Assembly (NCBI RefSeq): GCF_003014695.1
Contig: NZ_PYAS01000003.1
Coordinates: 372,001 to 436,000, forward strand
From: Dyadobacter jiangsuensis
Lineage (GTDB): Bacteria > Bacteroidota > Bacteroidia > Cytophagales > Spirosomataceae
Direction of reading: 5' to 3'
DNA length: 64,000 nt
The translations under genes and the position numbers were made by a program. Positions within the stretch are counted from its first letter, which is position 1. Each line of letters begins with the position of its first letter. The notes under the pieces were generated by a model. That model made no database searches, had not been told where the DNA came from, and saw nothing but the letters and a program-made list of their open reading frames with translations. Below, piece by piece: positions 50,666 through 59,309 of the stretch.

Positions 50666-53600
50666 TTATTGGCTAAGGAAATAGTCCAGTTCAATGGCAT
50701 TTTGATTCAGGTTCGCGATCGTATCAAGGTATTCGCTTCTGATCGCAGTAGCCTGTGCGATCAGCTGGCTCCATTCCAGATAATTGATATTGCCTTCTTC
50801 AAGCTGGCGGGTCGCCGTCAGGACAACCAGCCCTGCATTGGGGACGGCGGAATCCCGGTAATAGCCGACGCGTTCGAGCAGCTGACGGTAATTCGTAAGC
50901 GCTGCCATGTAGCGGGCGGTAAACTGCTGGTGCTGGCTTTGATATTGCTCCCGGGCAGCCTCTCCGGCGATCTTCGCCGCACGGATACGTGCTTTTTGTG
51001 CGCCTGCGAAAACAGGTATGCCTACGCCCAACTGCGCAGCCTGAAAGCGCGGCCAGCCATTGTAGGTTTTATTGTCCGCACCGGTACCGCGCATGCTCAT
51101 GTTGTTGTAAGCCAAGCTTAATTCGGGTAAAAGCCGCGCTTTTTCAATGGCGATAGCCGCGCCGGCAATATTTTGTTGCCGGCCGGCCAGCTGCATATAG
51201 GGGTGCGATAATAATTTGGTCGTGTCGGTATATCCGGTAAGAGAAAAGACAAGCGGACCGTCGAGCGGTTCATGCGGTTCCGATCCGTTTAGCAGCAGGT
51301 TGAATGTGATAAGCGCCAGTTTTTGATCCGTAGCCAACTGTCCGCGCTGCTGCCTGATCTGCCCGAGCTGCATTTCAGCGCTTGTTTTTTCGAGTACGTT
51401 GCTCTCGCCGCGGGCCAGGCGCTCATTGGCGCGCGCAGCGACCGCGCTGAAAAGGCTGTCGAGCGAGGCCAGAAGCCGGGCTTTTTGTCTGAGGTAAAGC
51501 AATGTATAAAACTGATGTGTGATGTTGCGCCGCAGGTCGAGCGCGGTGGCGGAGGCTTGCAGGACGCCAGCTTCAAATTCCTCTTCCAAAAGCGAACGCT
51601 GCCGCCGGTAAACCACCGGAAGAAACACCGATTGGGATATTGCAAACCGCGTATCGGTGTAGGCGCTGTTGATCTGCCCTGCCTCTATATTCACGGTCGT
51701 TTGCGGCAGGCTCACGGCCGTTTTTACCAGCTCCTGCCGGTAGTCTGCCCGTAACTTTTCGCTTTTCAACAGACTATTGCCTTTCGTCGCCAGGTTGATT
51801 GCTGTTTCCAAGCCGACCTCCTTTTGCGCTTGTGCGTGATCGGGCGCGAGCAGACAAGCGGAGATCAGCAGGACAACAGCGCCTGCTTTGAGGTGGAACC
51901 TGCTTTCGAATACCATATAGAGCACCGGTAAGACGAACAATGTGAGCGCGGTTGCGACCAGAAGGCCGCCGATTACGACGGTAGCCAGTGGCCGTTGTAC
52001 TTCCGCTCCGGCGCCATTGCTCACCGCCATTGGCAGAAAGCCCAGTGAAGCGACAAATGCGGTCATCAGAACCGGGCGAAGCCGGTGACTGGCGCCTTCG
52101 AGTATGGCCTTTTGTATAGAGCTTTCACCTGCTTTAAGAATACGGTTGAATTCGGCAACGAGCACAATACCATTGAGTACCGCCACACCGAATAGCGCGA
52201 TAAAGCCGATCCCGGCGCTGATACTGAACGGCATTCCGCGCAAGGCAAGCAGGAAAATACCCCCGATAGCCGATAGCGGGATCGCCGAGTAAATCAGCAG
52301 CCCGTCGCGCACCGAGTTGAATGCAAAATACAGCAGCACGAAGATGAGCACGAGCGACACGGGTACGGCGACCATCAGCCGTGCTTTGGCCGCATTCAGG
52401 TTTTCGAAAGCTCCGCCATAGGTGACGTAGTAGCCGGCCGGTAGCTGCAAGTTTTGGCCGACTTTGGCTTGAAGCTCGTTTACAATGCTTTGTACGTCGC
52501 GCCCGGCTACGTTAAAGCCCACCACAATGCGGCGCTTGGCATCCTCCCGCTGGATTTGATTGGGCCCTGTGACGATGCGGATGTCGGCAAGCTGTGAAAG
52601 CGGGACCTGATTTCCGCCGGGGGTAGGCACCAGCAGGTCGCGGATCCGGGCGATATTCCTTTTTTGGGCCGGACTAAGCCGGACGACGAGATCAAAGCGT
52701 TTTTCTCCTTCAAAAACCATCCCTGTACTTTGGCCAGCCAGGGCGGTGTTAACGATGCGGTTCACCGCGCCAATGGTGAGGCCAAATTGCGCAATGGTGT
52801 TTCGGTTGTACCGGATCACGATTTGCGGCAGGCCGGATACTGCTTCGACGTATAAATTACGTGCGCCATCGACACGATTGACCAGCTTACCCAGCCGGGC
52901 GGCATATAAGGCCAGCGTGTCGAGATTTTCACCGAATATTTTGCAAACCACATCCTGCCGCGCGCCCGTCATGAGCTCGTTGAAGCGCATTTGCACCGGA
53001 AATTGAAAGCCGGCCGTCACGCCGGGTACCTCCTGCAATGCGCGGCCCATTTTTTCCGAAAGCTCCGGAAAGGTGCTTGCCGATGTCCATTCGCTTTTGT
53101 CTTTCAGGATCACCATCATATCGCTCGCTTCCATGGGCATCGGATCGGTAGGGACCTCGCCGCTGCCGATTTTGGTAACGACCTTCTCGACCTCGGGGAA
53201 CCGGGTCTTGAGAATGTGGGCCGCTTTGGTCGTATTGGCGATTGTGGTGGTGAGGCTGCTGCCGGTAAGTACGCGCGTGTCGACCGCGAAATCCCCTTCT
53301 TCTAACGCGGGTATGAATTCCCCTCCCAGGGTGGTGAGCGTAAATATCGCCGCAGTGAAAAGCAGTAATGCAGAAAGCATGACGAGCCTGGGCAAACGGA
53401 GCAACTTTCTCAGCGCGGTGAGGTAGCCGGCCGTAACCTTGCTCATTATCCGGTCCGACCAGTTAAGCCCGTGGTTTACTTTTTTGCTCAAAAACACCGC
53501 GCTCATCATCGGAATGTAAGTGACCGAAAGCATAAAGGCACCCAGCAGCGCAAAAGCTACGGTTTGCGCCATCGGCTTAAACATTTTCCCCTCTATACCT

Positions 53601-55009
53601 TGCAGGGTGAATATGGGCAGGTATACAATTAAGATAATCATCTGCCCGAATACGGCGCTGTTCATCATGCGGTCGGCCGATTCGTTGACCTGCTCGTCCA
53701 TTTGGCTTTGCGTGAGCCGTTCGGTGCCTGAAAAACGGCTGCTCCGGACGATCTGATGCATTACCGCCTCGACAATGATCACGGCCCCGTCGACAATCAG
53801 GCCGAAATCCAGTGCGCCAAGACTCATCAGGTTACCGCTGACGCCGAAGGTGTTCATCATGATGACGGCAAAAAGCATGGCCAATGGAATGACTGAGGCC
53901 ACCAGCAGGCCCGCCCTGAGATTTCCCAGAAAGAGGACCAGCACGAAAACGACGATCAATGCCCCTTCCAGCAAGTTCTTTTCTACGGTCCCGATGGCGT
54001 TGTTTACCATTTTGGTGCGGTCCAGAAAAGGTTCTATCACCACACCTTCAGGCAATGTTTTCTGGATCTGCGCCACGCGTTGTTTCACTGCGTTGATCAC
54101 CTCGCTGCTGTTGGCTCCTTTGAGCATCATTACCACAGCTCCCGAAACTTCACCCTGGTCGTTGTAGCACATCGCCCCGTAGCGTGTGGCGAAGCCGGTC
54201 TTGACCTCGGCAACATCGCGAATAAACACCGGTTGTCCATCGGTAAGGTTTTTGACGGCAATGCTGCCGATATCTTCGAGATTTTCTACAAGCCCCTCGC
54301 TGCGGATGTAGAGCACCGAGGGGCCTTTTTCGATGTAAGCGCCACCGGTATTGGCGTTGTTTTCCTGCAACGCAGTAAATATATCGTTGATATTCAATCC
54401 CATGGAAAGCAGTTTGGCGGGATCCACTTCAATTGAATATTGTTTGAGCTTACCGCCGAAACTGCTCACCTCCGCAACGCCCTTCACACCAAGTAGTTGC
54501 CTTCGGACGATCCAGTCCTGAATCGTGCGAAGCTCGGTTTCATCGTAGCGGTGCCCATAGCCTTCCCTGGCACGTACCACATACTGGTAAATTTCGCCGA
54601 GCCCGGTGCTGATAGGCCCCAGCTCAGGCGTACCAATGCCCTGCGGGATTTGTCCTTGTACTTTGCCAAGGCGTTCGGAAACCTGTTGCCGCGCCCAGTA
54701 GACATCCACGTCATCCTCAAAAACGATCGTGACCAGGGAAAGACCAAATCGGGAGAAACTGCGTATCTCTTTCAGTCCCGAAATATTATTATTGGCCTGC
54801 TCGATGGGAAACGTAACCAACCTTTCGATGTCGGTCGCGCCGAACGATGGCGCAATGGTGATCACCTGTACCTGGTTGTTGGTGATATCGGGCACGGCGT
54901 CGATCGGCAGCCGGGTGAGCTCATAGCTGCCATAACCCATCAGCGCAAGGACCAGCAGCCCGACTATCAGTTTGTTTTTTACCGAGAAAGCGATGATTTT
55001 GTTCAGCAT
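50666..55009 (-). CDS. czcA: Heavy-metal RND pump fused to an outer-membrane channel (CzcA-OMF fusion)
   Basis: A 1447-residue fusion. Residues 1 to about 1040 are a complete CzcA/CusA-type RND proton antiporter, starting NKIIAFSVKNKLIVGLLVL. The TM4 signature GALDFGLIVDGAVIIVEAV carries the Asp, Asp and Glu of divalent-metal pumps. From about 1050 a signal-peptide-like stretch appears (AGAVVLLISACLLAPDHAQAQ region, described by position), followed by about 400 residues of a TolC-like outer-membrane factor with long helices. The TM4 pattern favours Zn, Co, Cd or Ni over Cu/Ag, but specificity is inferred. Fusions of this kind occur in other Bacteroidetes. It starts 7 bp after yceI. Confidence 0.92.
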   Translation of the reverse strand: MLNKIIAFSVKNKLIVGLLVLALMGYGSYELTRLPIDAVPDITNNQVQVITIAPSFGATDIERLVTFPIEQANNNISGLKEIRSFSRFGLSLVTIVFEDDVDVYWARQQVSERLGKVQGQIPQGIGTPELGPISTGLGEIYQYVVRAREGYGHRYDETELRTIQDWIVRRQLLGVKGVAEVSSFGGKLKQYSIEVDPAKLLSMGLNINDIFTALQENNANTGGAYIEKGPSVLYIRSEGLVENLEDIGSIAVKNLTDGQPVFIRDVAEVKTGFATRYGAMCYNDQGEVSGAVVMMLKGANSSEVINAVKQRVAQIQKTLPEGVVIEPFLDRTKMVNNAIGTVEKNLLEGALIVVFVLVLFLGNLRAGLLVASVIPLAMLFAVIMMNTFGVSGNLMSLGALDFGLIVDGAVIIVEAVMHQIVRSSRFSGTERLTQSQMDEQVNESADRMMNSAVFGQMIILIVYLPIFTLQGIEGKMFKPMAQTVAFALLGAFMLSVTYIPMMSAVFLSKKVNHGLNWSDRIMSKVTAGYLTALRKLLRLPRLVMLSALLLFTAAIFTLTTLGGEFIPALEEGDFAVDTRVLTGSSLTTTIANTTKAAHILKTRFPEVEKVVTKIGSGEVPTDPMPMEASDMMVILKDKSEWTSASTFPELSEKMGRALQEVPGVTAGFQFPVQMRFNELMTGARQDVVCKIFGENLDTLALYAARLGKLVNRVDGARNLYVEAVSGLPQIVIRYNRNTIAQFGLTIGAVNRIVNTALAGQSTGMVFEGEKRFDLVVRLSPAQKRNIARIRDLLVPTPGGNQVPLSQLADIRIVTGPNQIQREDAKRRIVVGFNVAGRDVQSIVNELQAKVGQNLQLPAGYYVTYGGAFENLNAAKARLMVAVPVSLVLIFVLLYFAFNSVRDGLLIYSAIPLSAIGGIFLLALRGMPFSISAGIGFIALFGVAVLNGIVLVAEFNRILKAGESSIQKAILEGASHRLRPVLMTAFVASLGFLPMAVSNGAGAEVQRPLATVVIGGLLVATALTLFVLPVLYMVFESRFHLKAGAVVLLISACLLAPDHAQAQKEVGLETAINLATKGNSLLKSEKLRADYRQELVKTAVSLPQTTVNIEAGQINSAYTDTRFAISQSVFLPVVYRRQRSLLEEEFEAGVLQASATALDLRRNITHQFYTLLYLRQKARLLASLDSLFSAVAARANERLARGESNVLEKTSAEMQLGQIRQQRGQLATDQKLALITFNLLLNGSEPHEPLDGPLVFSLTGYTDTTKLLSHPYMQLAGRQQNIAGAAIAIEKARLLPELSLAYNNMSMRGTGADNKTYNGWPRFQAAQLGVGIPVFAGAQKARIRAAKIAGEAAREQYQSQHQQFTARYMAALTNYRQLLERVGYYRDSAVPNAGLVVLTATRQLEEGNINYLEWSQLIAQATAIRSEYLDTIANLNQNAIELDYFLSQ

Positions 55010-55016
55010 CGAATAC

Positions 55017-55580
55017 CTAGGAGTTTTTCTTCAGCGTGAGAACGAACTTGTTTTTGACTGAGATGGACTCGGCGATTTTGGCGAGCACCAGGGTAGGGAC
55101 CTGAATGTTGTGATCGGAAAGCCTCACGTCGAACTCGCAACTGAGTACGCATTGTCCGTGATCTATTTGCAGCTGACCTTTTAATACCCGTTTTTGCTTC
55201 ACACCGTGGATATCCAGAACGCCTTCTGCGCTCACGGCGTAAGTGCCGTCTTTGCCGTAATCGATGTGCTCGCTGAACTTTCCGGCAAAGCTGGCCACCG
55301 GATATTTCCCGGTTTCCATATAGTTTTCATTGTAATGCTCCTGCATGAGCTTGTTTGGAAAACTAAATGCGCTGTGTTGCATCCGAACTGCGATTTCTCC
55401 GCTGGCGCTGCTGAGCAGCACCGCCACCTGCTGGTTTATAGCCGAAATGTTTTCCAGGGGTGTTTCCGAGAAAAAGCTGGTTTGTCCGGCTTTGGTCATG
55501 TAAATCTGCGCACTGGCACAGATGGCCAGCAGCTGACTGGCCATGAGCAGAAATGCCAATCTGAAAAGCTTAGTATCCAT
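55017..55580 (-). CDS. YceI-like periplasmic protein
   Basis: A 187-residue secreted protein with signal peptide KLFRLAFLLMASQLLAICASAQ (cut near residue 24) and a YceI-type lipocalin-like barrel (about 28-187). Landmarks are TSFFSETPLENISAINQQV, FPNKLMQEHYNENYMETGKYP (in part) and LDIHGVKQKRVLKG. YceI proteins bind isoprenoid quinones or other polyisoprenoids. ATG 55580 is chosen; it overlaps the end of the DUF5777 gene by 11 bp. Co-transcription with a Rieske protein suggests a quinone-linked role (inference). Confidence 0.9.
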   Translation of the reverse strand: MDTKLFRLAFLLMASQLLAICASAQIYMTKAGQTSFFSETPLENISAINQQVAVLLSSASGEIAVRMQHSAFSFPNKLMQEHYNENYMETGKYPVASFAGKFSEHIDYGKDGTYAVSAEGVLDIHGVKQKRVLKGQLQIDHGQCVLSCEFDVRLSDHNIQVPTLVLAKIAESISVKNKFVLTLKKNS

Positions 55581-56490
55581 TGCTGTTGCTGCGTTTTTTG
55601 CTCTTGTCGAAACTGAATGTCCGGGCGACATTGAAACCATAGAAGATATCGCCGTTGCTCCATTTGCCGGTCGTCTGGCCCAGGAACTGCTTCTCGATCA
55701 TGCCGCGCGAGTTGGTCAGGTGAAGCTGGAACACGTGCCCGCCGGTCTCGATGTCGAAGCCCAGGGAGAGCGTGTTGGTGTATTGCGGGTCGCGTTGTGT
55801 GGTGCCGCCAATGGTCTTGGGCGTGTACCAGTACTCGGCATTGAACGAGGTCCGCTTGGTAAGCTTGTAGCGCCCGCCCATGCCCAACGCATACACATTG
55901 TTCGCATCCAATGGCTTTTCCGCCAGGTTGCGGTGCATTACAGTGGGGGTGAGCTGCAAGGAGAGCTTTTCATTGAATTTGCGAGCGACTAATGCCTGGA
56001 ATGTGTAGGTCTGGCGCTGGGTAATGGTGTAAAACGGAAGGTCGGGCGTGGAGGTACTCGCATTGTGTGCGTCGCTGGCAAAAAGCGTAACCGATACAGG
56101 CATGTTGCGCACGCCGCTCGACTGACGAAGCAGCCGGTATTTCACGAAAACGTCGATCGTTTTTTGATAGCTGCTGCGCCCGAGACCTACCATCAGCCGG
56201 TCGGTGAGGCCATATTCCAGCGCGAGGCGGATCTGGGATTCATCCAGCCCGAAAAAGTTGCCGGCCCCGGAATTGATCGCCCCGAAGCGGTGCGAAATAA
56301 TGAAGTCCATGTTATTCTTACCAACGGTTTCGATCGAATGCCCGTTGATAATGCGGGTCCCTTTGAAAGTCGCTGCGGCGTAATTTACCGTGGAATCGTC
56401 GGCTTGTTCCAACTGCTTCATCAGGTCGGTCTGAGCCATTGCAACGGAGGCGATCAGACTGAAAAGGAGGACAGATGTGGTTTTGAGCAT
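55570..56490 (-). CDS. DUF5777 outer-membrane beta-barrel protein
   Basis: A 306-residue protein with signal peptide KTTSVLLFSLIASVAMAQ. Family features are the N-terminal AAATFKGTRIINGHSIETV and DFIISHRFGAINSG, then alternating amphipathic strands (QIRLALEYGLTDRLMVGLG, TFQALVARKFNEKLSLQLT) ending in a long C-terminal strand region. It is probably a monomeric outer-membrane barrel. The function is unknown. It lies 3 bp after the Rieske stop and overlaps yceI. Confidence 0.85.
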   Translation of the reverse strand: MLKTTSVLLFSLIASVAMAQTDLMKQLEQADDSTVNYAAATFKGTRIINGHSIETVGKNNMDFIISHRFGAINSGAGNFFGLDESQIRLALEYGLTDRLMVGLGRSSYQKTIDVFVKYRLLRQSSGVRNMPVSVTLFASDAHNASTSTPDLPFYTITQRQTYTFQALVARKFNEKLSLQLTPTVMHRNLAEKPLDANNVYALGMGGRYKLTKRTSFNAEYWYTPKTIGGTTQRDPQYTNTLSLGFDIETGGHVFQLHLTNSRGMIEKQFLGQTTGKWSNGDIFYGFNVARTFSFDKSKKRSNSNGY

Positions 56491-56493
56491 GGC

Positions 56494-56934
56494 TTAGGCA
56501 GTTATGGTAAGGATTTGGTTGGTAAGGGAGGTCGTGTAAACGGCTATTCCTTTCCTGCCTTCACTATTGAGGCCTTTGCCGGTATTGTCGTATTTGGCGC
56601 CGTGTGCCGTGCAATAGAAATGGTCGGTTTGGTAGATTACCTCATTCCTGCCTTCGTGGCTGCATGTTCGGGTGGCCGCAATGTAGGAGCCGGTATTGCT
56701 TCGGGCGATGACGACACCATCCTTTACGACGTATCCGCCATTGGATTTCAGGGCCGCATAAGCAGGGTCGTTCAAATCGAGGGTCATATTGGTGGGCGCG
56801 GGATTGACCCGGTCGTTGGTGCATGATTGCAGATGGCTGCCAAAATAAATTGCGGAAAGTGCAGCTCCGCCAAAGCCCAGCTTGCGCAGGAAGGCATGGC
56901 GGCTCAGGTTCTCAGCGTGTCCGGTGGAGTTCAT
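56494..56934 (-). CDS. Rieske [2Fe-2S] lipoprotein
   Basis: A 146-residue protein with a membrane-targeting N terminus and a Rieske domain. RHAFLRKLGFGGAALSAIYF resembles a twin-arginine signal with one Arg replaced by His, followed by a lipobox-like HLQSC. The cluster ligands are CSH near residue 90 and CTAH near residue 108, with 15-16 residues between them, as in high- or medium-potential Rieske proteins. It is the first gene of the efflux operon, directly downstream of the response-regulator boxes and a TACCTTTG -7 element. It may carry electrons to or from quinone or a periplasmic oxidase (inference). Confidence 0.9.
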   Translation of the reverse strand: MNSTGHAENLSRHAFLRKLGFGGAALSAIYFGSHLQSCTNDRVNPAPTNMTLDLNDPAYAALKSNGGYVVKDGVVIARSNTGSYIAATRTCSHEGRNEVIYQTDHFYCTAHGAKYDNTGKGLNSEGRKGIAVYTTSLTNQILTITA

Positions 56935-56976
56935 AGATGATTAGCAGGATTAACTCTGATTGTTTTCTGTTTGAAT

Positions 56977-57037
56977 CAAAGGTATCCCTGCCTTTCTTAA
57001 GGGATTCTCAAGGGATTCTTAAGATTGGCTTAAGATT
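56977..57037 (-). promoter_or_regulatory. Efflux-operon promoter with four 11-bp response-regulator boxes
   Basis: Read on the minus strand, four copies of a box with CTTAAG (one CTTGAG) follow each other with an 11-bp period (56994-57037), then 11 bp, then the -7 element TACCTTTG (56977-56984), 43 bp before the Rieske ATG. Tandem 10-11 bp direct repeats are typical of OmpR-family binding sites. There is no TTTG -33 element, so transcription should depend on an activator. The boxes overlap the last codons of the kinase gene. Confidence 0.75.
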
Positions 57038-58425
57038 GGAAATGAGAGCGTAACTTCGGTGCCTTTGCCGAGCTGGCTATGGATGCTGAAATCCACGCCA
57101 AGCATTTCGCACATGCGGCTGACGATCGAGAGGCCAAGGCCGCTTCCCTTCACCTCGGGATGGGACAGGGGTGCAGAGCGGTAGAAGGCATCACGTATGC
57201 GGGTGATGTCGTTTGGGTCGATGCCGATACCCTGGTCGGTGACTGAATACTGTGTCCTTTCGCCGGAAGTGGAAATCCTGATGATAATGCCTGCCGGGCC
57301 GGTCGAATATTTCACCGCATTGGAAATAATGTTGTCCAGCATGATGTCCGTCATGTACGGATCACTATATACGACGTGTGCCCCGTCTGTTTCCAGGTCT
57401 ACGGAGAGCTTCTTTTCGACGATCTGCTGCTGATGCCGCACCAGGATATTACCGGTGAGTTCGGAAAGGTCCACGGCGCCCATATCCATGGCCTTCTGCT
57501 GGCTTTCGAACCGGGTTAGGAGAAGGAGTTGATCAACCAGGTGGTTAATGCGGTCCATTTCTGCGATGCAAAACGAGATTTTGGAGATGTATTCATCCGC
57601 CGATCGCGGCTTTCGTATCAATACTTCCAGGGTGCCTTTGATCACCGCCAGCGGCGTACGGAGCTCATGCGAGGCATCGGCCGTGAACCGTTTTTCCCGC
57701 TCAATCGCATGCTCGACTCGTGTCATCAGCTCGTTCAGGGTAGTGACCAGCAAATGCAGTTCATCGCGAACAGCCGGTACCGGAATGCGGCTACCCATGT
57801 TGTCGTTGGATATCTTGCTGGCCGTTTCTATCACCGTCAGCACGGGTTGTATACTTCTGCCGGCGGTGTACCGGGTGAAAACGAACAGGATCGCCAGCAC
57901 CGCCGGGAAGGCGACTAAAAGCACGACTTTGAGATTGAACAGCACCCTTTCCGACTCGTCGATGGGCATCGCTACAACGATATACCCGGCGGGTTGGTTA
58001 TTTTCCTTGATGGCCAGCTGCACTTGCTCTATCGTCCGTCCGTGTAAAGTGGTTTTGAAAACGGCACGATCCACGGTCGAGAAATGGAGTTTCAGCGAAT
58101 CATTTTTCAGGTTGGGCGATTTATCGATAACGTTTCCCGAAAGGCTAGTGAGTACCACAAATACCGGATTGATTTCCAGTTCGCTATGTTCACGTTCCAG
58201 CCATTCCGCTTTATCGGCGAAGTAGGGCTCTCCGCGCTGGACACCCACTTCATAAAAATGCTTTTCCAACTCATAGCCCAGGTCTTTTTCCAGACGGTTG
58301 AAAACCGTGGCGCTTACGATGTAATAGATGAGCAGAAAAATCAGAGCTATCAGTAGCCCTGTGCCGAGGGTAAAGTTAAGTGCGATCCGGTTTCGGTAGG
58401 AGGAGGTCATGCGGGTGTTATTCAT
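57019..58425 (-). CDS. Sensor histidine kinase of the efflux locus
   Basis: A 468-residue kinase with membrane segments at about 14-38 and 165-185 around a 130-residue periplasmic sensor. HAMP (about 185-240), HisKA with DASHELRTPLAVIKG, and an ATPase domain with DNIISNAVKYS, DQGIGIDPNDI and GSGLGLSIVSRM follow. It overlaps the response-regulator gene by 4 bp. Such CusS/CzcS-like kinases sense periplasmic metal, but no clear His or Met metal site is visible in the sensor part, so the signal could be different. Confidence 0.92.
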   Translation of the reverse strand: MNNTRMTSSYRNRIALNFTLGTGLLIALIFLLIYYIVSATVFNRLEKDLGYELEKHFYEVGVQRGEPYFADKAEWLEREHSELEINPVFVVLTSLSGNVIDKSPNLKNDSLKLHFSTVDRAVFKTTLHGRTIEQVQLAIKENNQPAGYIVVAMPIDESERVLFNLKVVLLVAFPAVLAILFVFTRYTAGRSIQPVLTVIETASKISNDNMGSRIPVPAVRDELHLLVTTLNELMTRVEHAIEREKRFTADASHELRTPLAVIKGTLEVLIRKPRSADEYISKISFCIAEMDRINHLVDQLLLLTRFESQQKAMDMGAVDLSELTGNILVRHQQQIVEKKLSVDLETDGAHVVYSDPYMTDIMLDNIISNAVKYSTGPAGIIIRISTSGERTQYSVTDQGIGIDPNDITRIRDAFYRSAPLSHPEVKGSGLGLSIVSRMCEMLGVDFSIHSQLGKGTEVTLSFPILSQS

Positions 58426-59090
58426 ATTTCCTTTGCAATGTAACCTACGCCCCGGATCGTCTGGATGTAGTCTTCCTCTTTGGTGAGCCCCAGCTTTTTA
58501 CGAAGCGAATTGATGTAAACGTCGATCACACCGGTATTATATTCGAAATGAATATCCCAAACGCTTTCGATGATGCGTGTGCGGCGGCATACCTTGCCTT
58601 TGTTGCGAAGGAGAAATTCCAGCAGGCCAAACTCTTTCTGCGTCAGCTTAATTTCCTGTGAATCCCTGAAAACCTGGTGGGATTGGATATCTACGACAAT
58701 GGGGCCCAGCCTGAATTCGATCTGTTCGCCTGAATGCGGCCGCAATTGCACTTTGATCCGCTCCAAAAGTTCTTCAAAGCTGAATGGCTTTTTGATGTAG
58801 TCATTCGCGCCAGCCTGCAAGCCGAAAACCGTGTCCTGCACCGTATCGCGGGCGGTCAGAAATATGATGGGCGTTTTGATACCAGCTCTTCTGATTTCCC
58901 GGCACACTTCGACCCCGCTTTTACCCGGGAGCATCCAATCGAGCAGCACCACATCGTAGGCTTCCGCGAGCGCCATTTCAAGGCCGTCCAGGCCATTCGC
59001 AGCGGTATCAACCGAATAGGACTCTTCTTCAAGCCCCTGTCGGAGGAAGTTTAAGATACCGGGTTCGTCTTCGATGATCAGGATTCGCAT
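58422..59090 (-). CDS. OmpR-family response regulator of the efflux locus
   Basis: A 222-residue regulator. The receiver has IIEDEP, phospho-acceptor Asp51 (LLDWMLPGKSG), LTARD and Lys in IKKPFSF. The winged-helix output domain (about 128-222) has LTQKEFGLLEFLLRNKGK and VIDVYINSLRKKLG. ATG 59090 is preferred to one at 59231, since the extension is not receiver sequence. It most likely binds the CTTAAG boxes before its own gene (59164-59182) and before the efflux operon. Confidence 0.93.
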   Translation of the reverse strand: MRILIIEDEPGILNFLRQGLEEESYSVDTAANGLDGLEMALAEAYDVVLLDWMLPGKSGVEVCREIRRAGIKTPIIFLTARDTVQDTVFGLQAGANDYIKKPFSFEELLERIKVQLRPHSGEQIEFRLGPIVVDIQSHQVFRDSQEIKLTQKEFGLLEFLLRNKGKVCRRTRIIESVWDIHFEYNTGVIDVYINSLRKKLGLTKEEDYIQTIRGVGYIAKEI

Positions 59091-59144
59091 AGGATTGCTC
59101 GTAGTACGGTAATCAGGGTATACGAAGTAAGCAAGAAGCAATGG

Positions 59145-59182
59145 AATATTTATCCGATGGAATCTTAAGATATTCTTAAAAG
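59145..59182 (-). promoter_or_regulatory. Response-regulator promoter with two 11-bp boxes
   Basis: On the minus strand TTAAG (59175-59179 region) and CTTAAG (59164-59169) lie 11 bp apart, followed by an 11-bp gap and TAAATATT (59145-59152), a -7-like element 55 bp before the ATG. The gap between the nearest box and the -7 element is the same as at the efflux-operon promoter, which supports positive autoregulation. Confidence 0.65.
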
Positions 59183-59309
59183 TGTGCTCACTGATACCGG
59201 CGAAAGTTGCCTGCCTGAGACCGGTCGGCACAATGCACCCGTTGACCGGTGAAATAGGGGCGTTGACGGTCTTTCTTTCGAGTAAAGCCGGAAATGGGTA
59301 TTATCGCGT

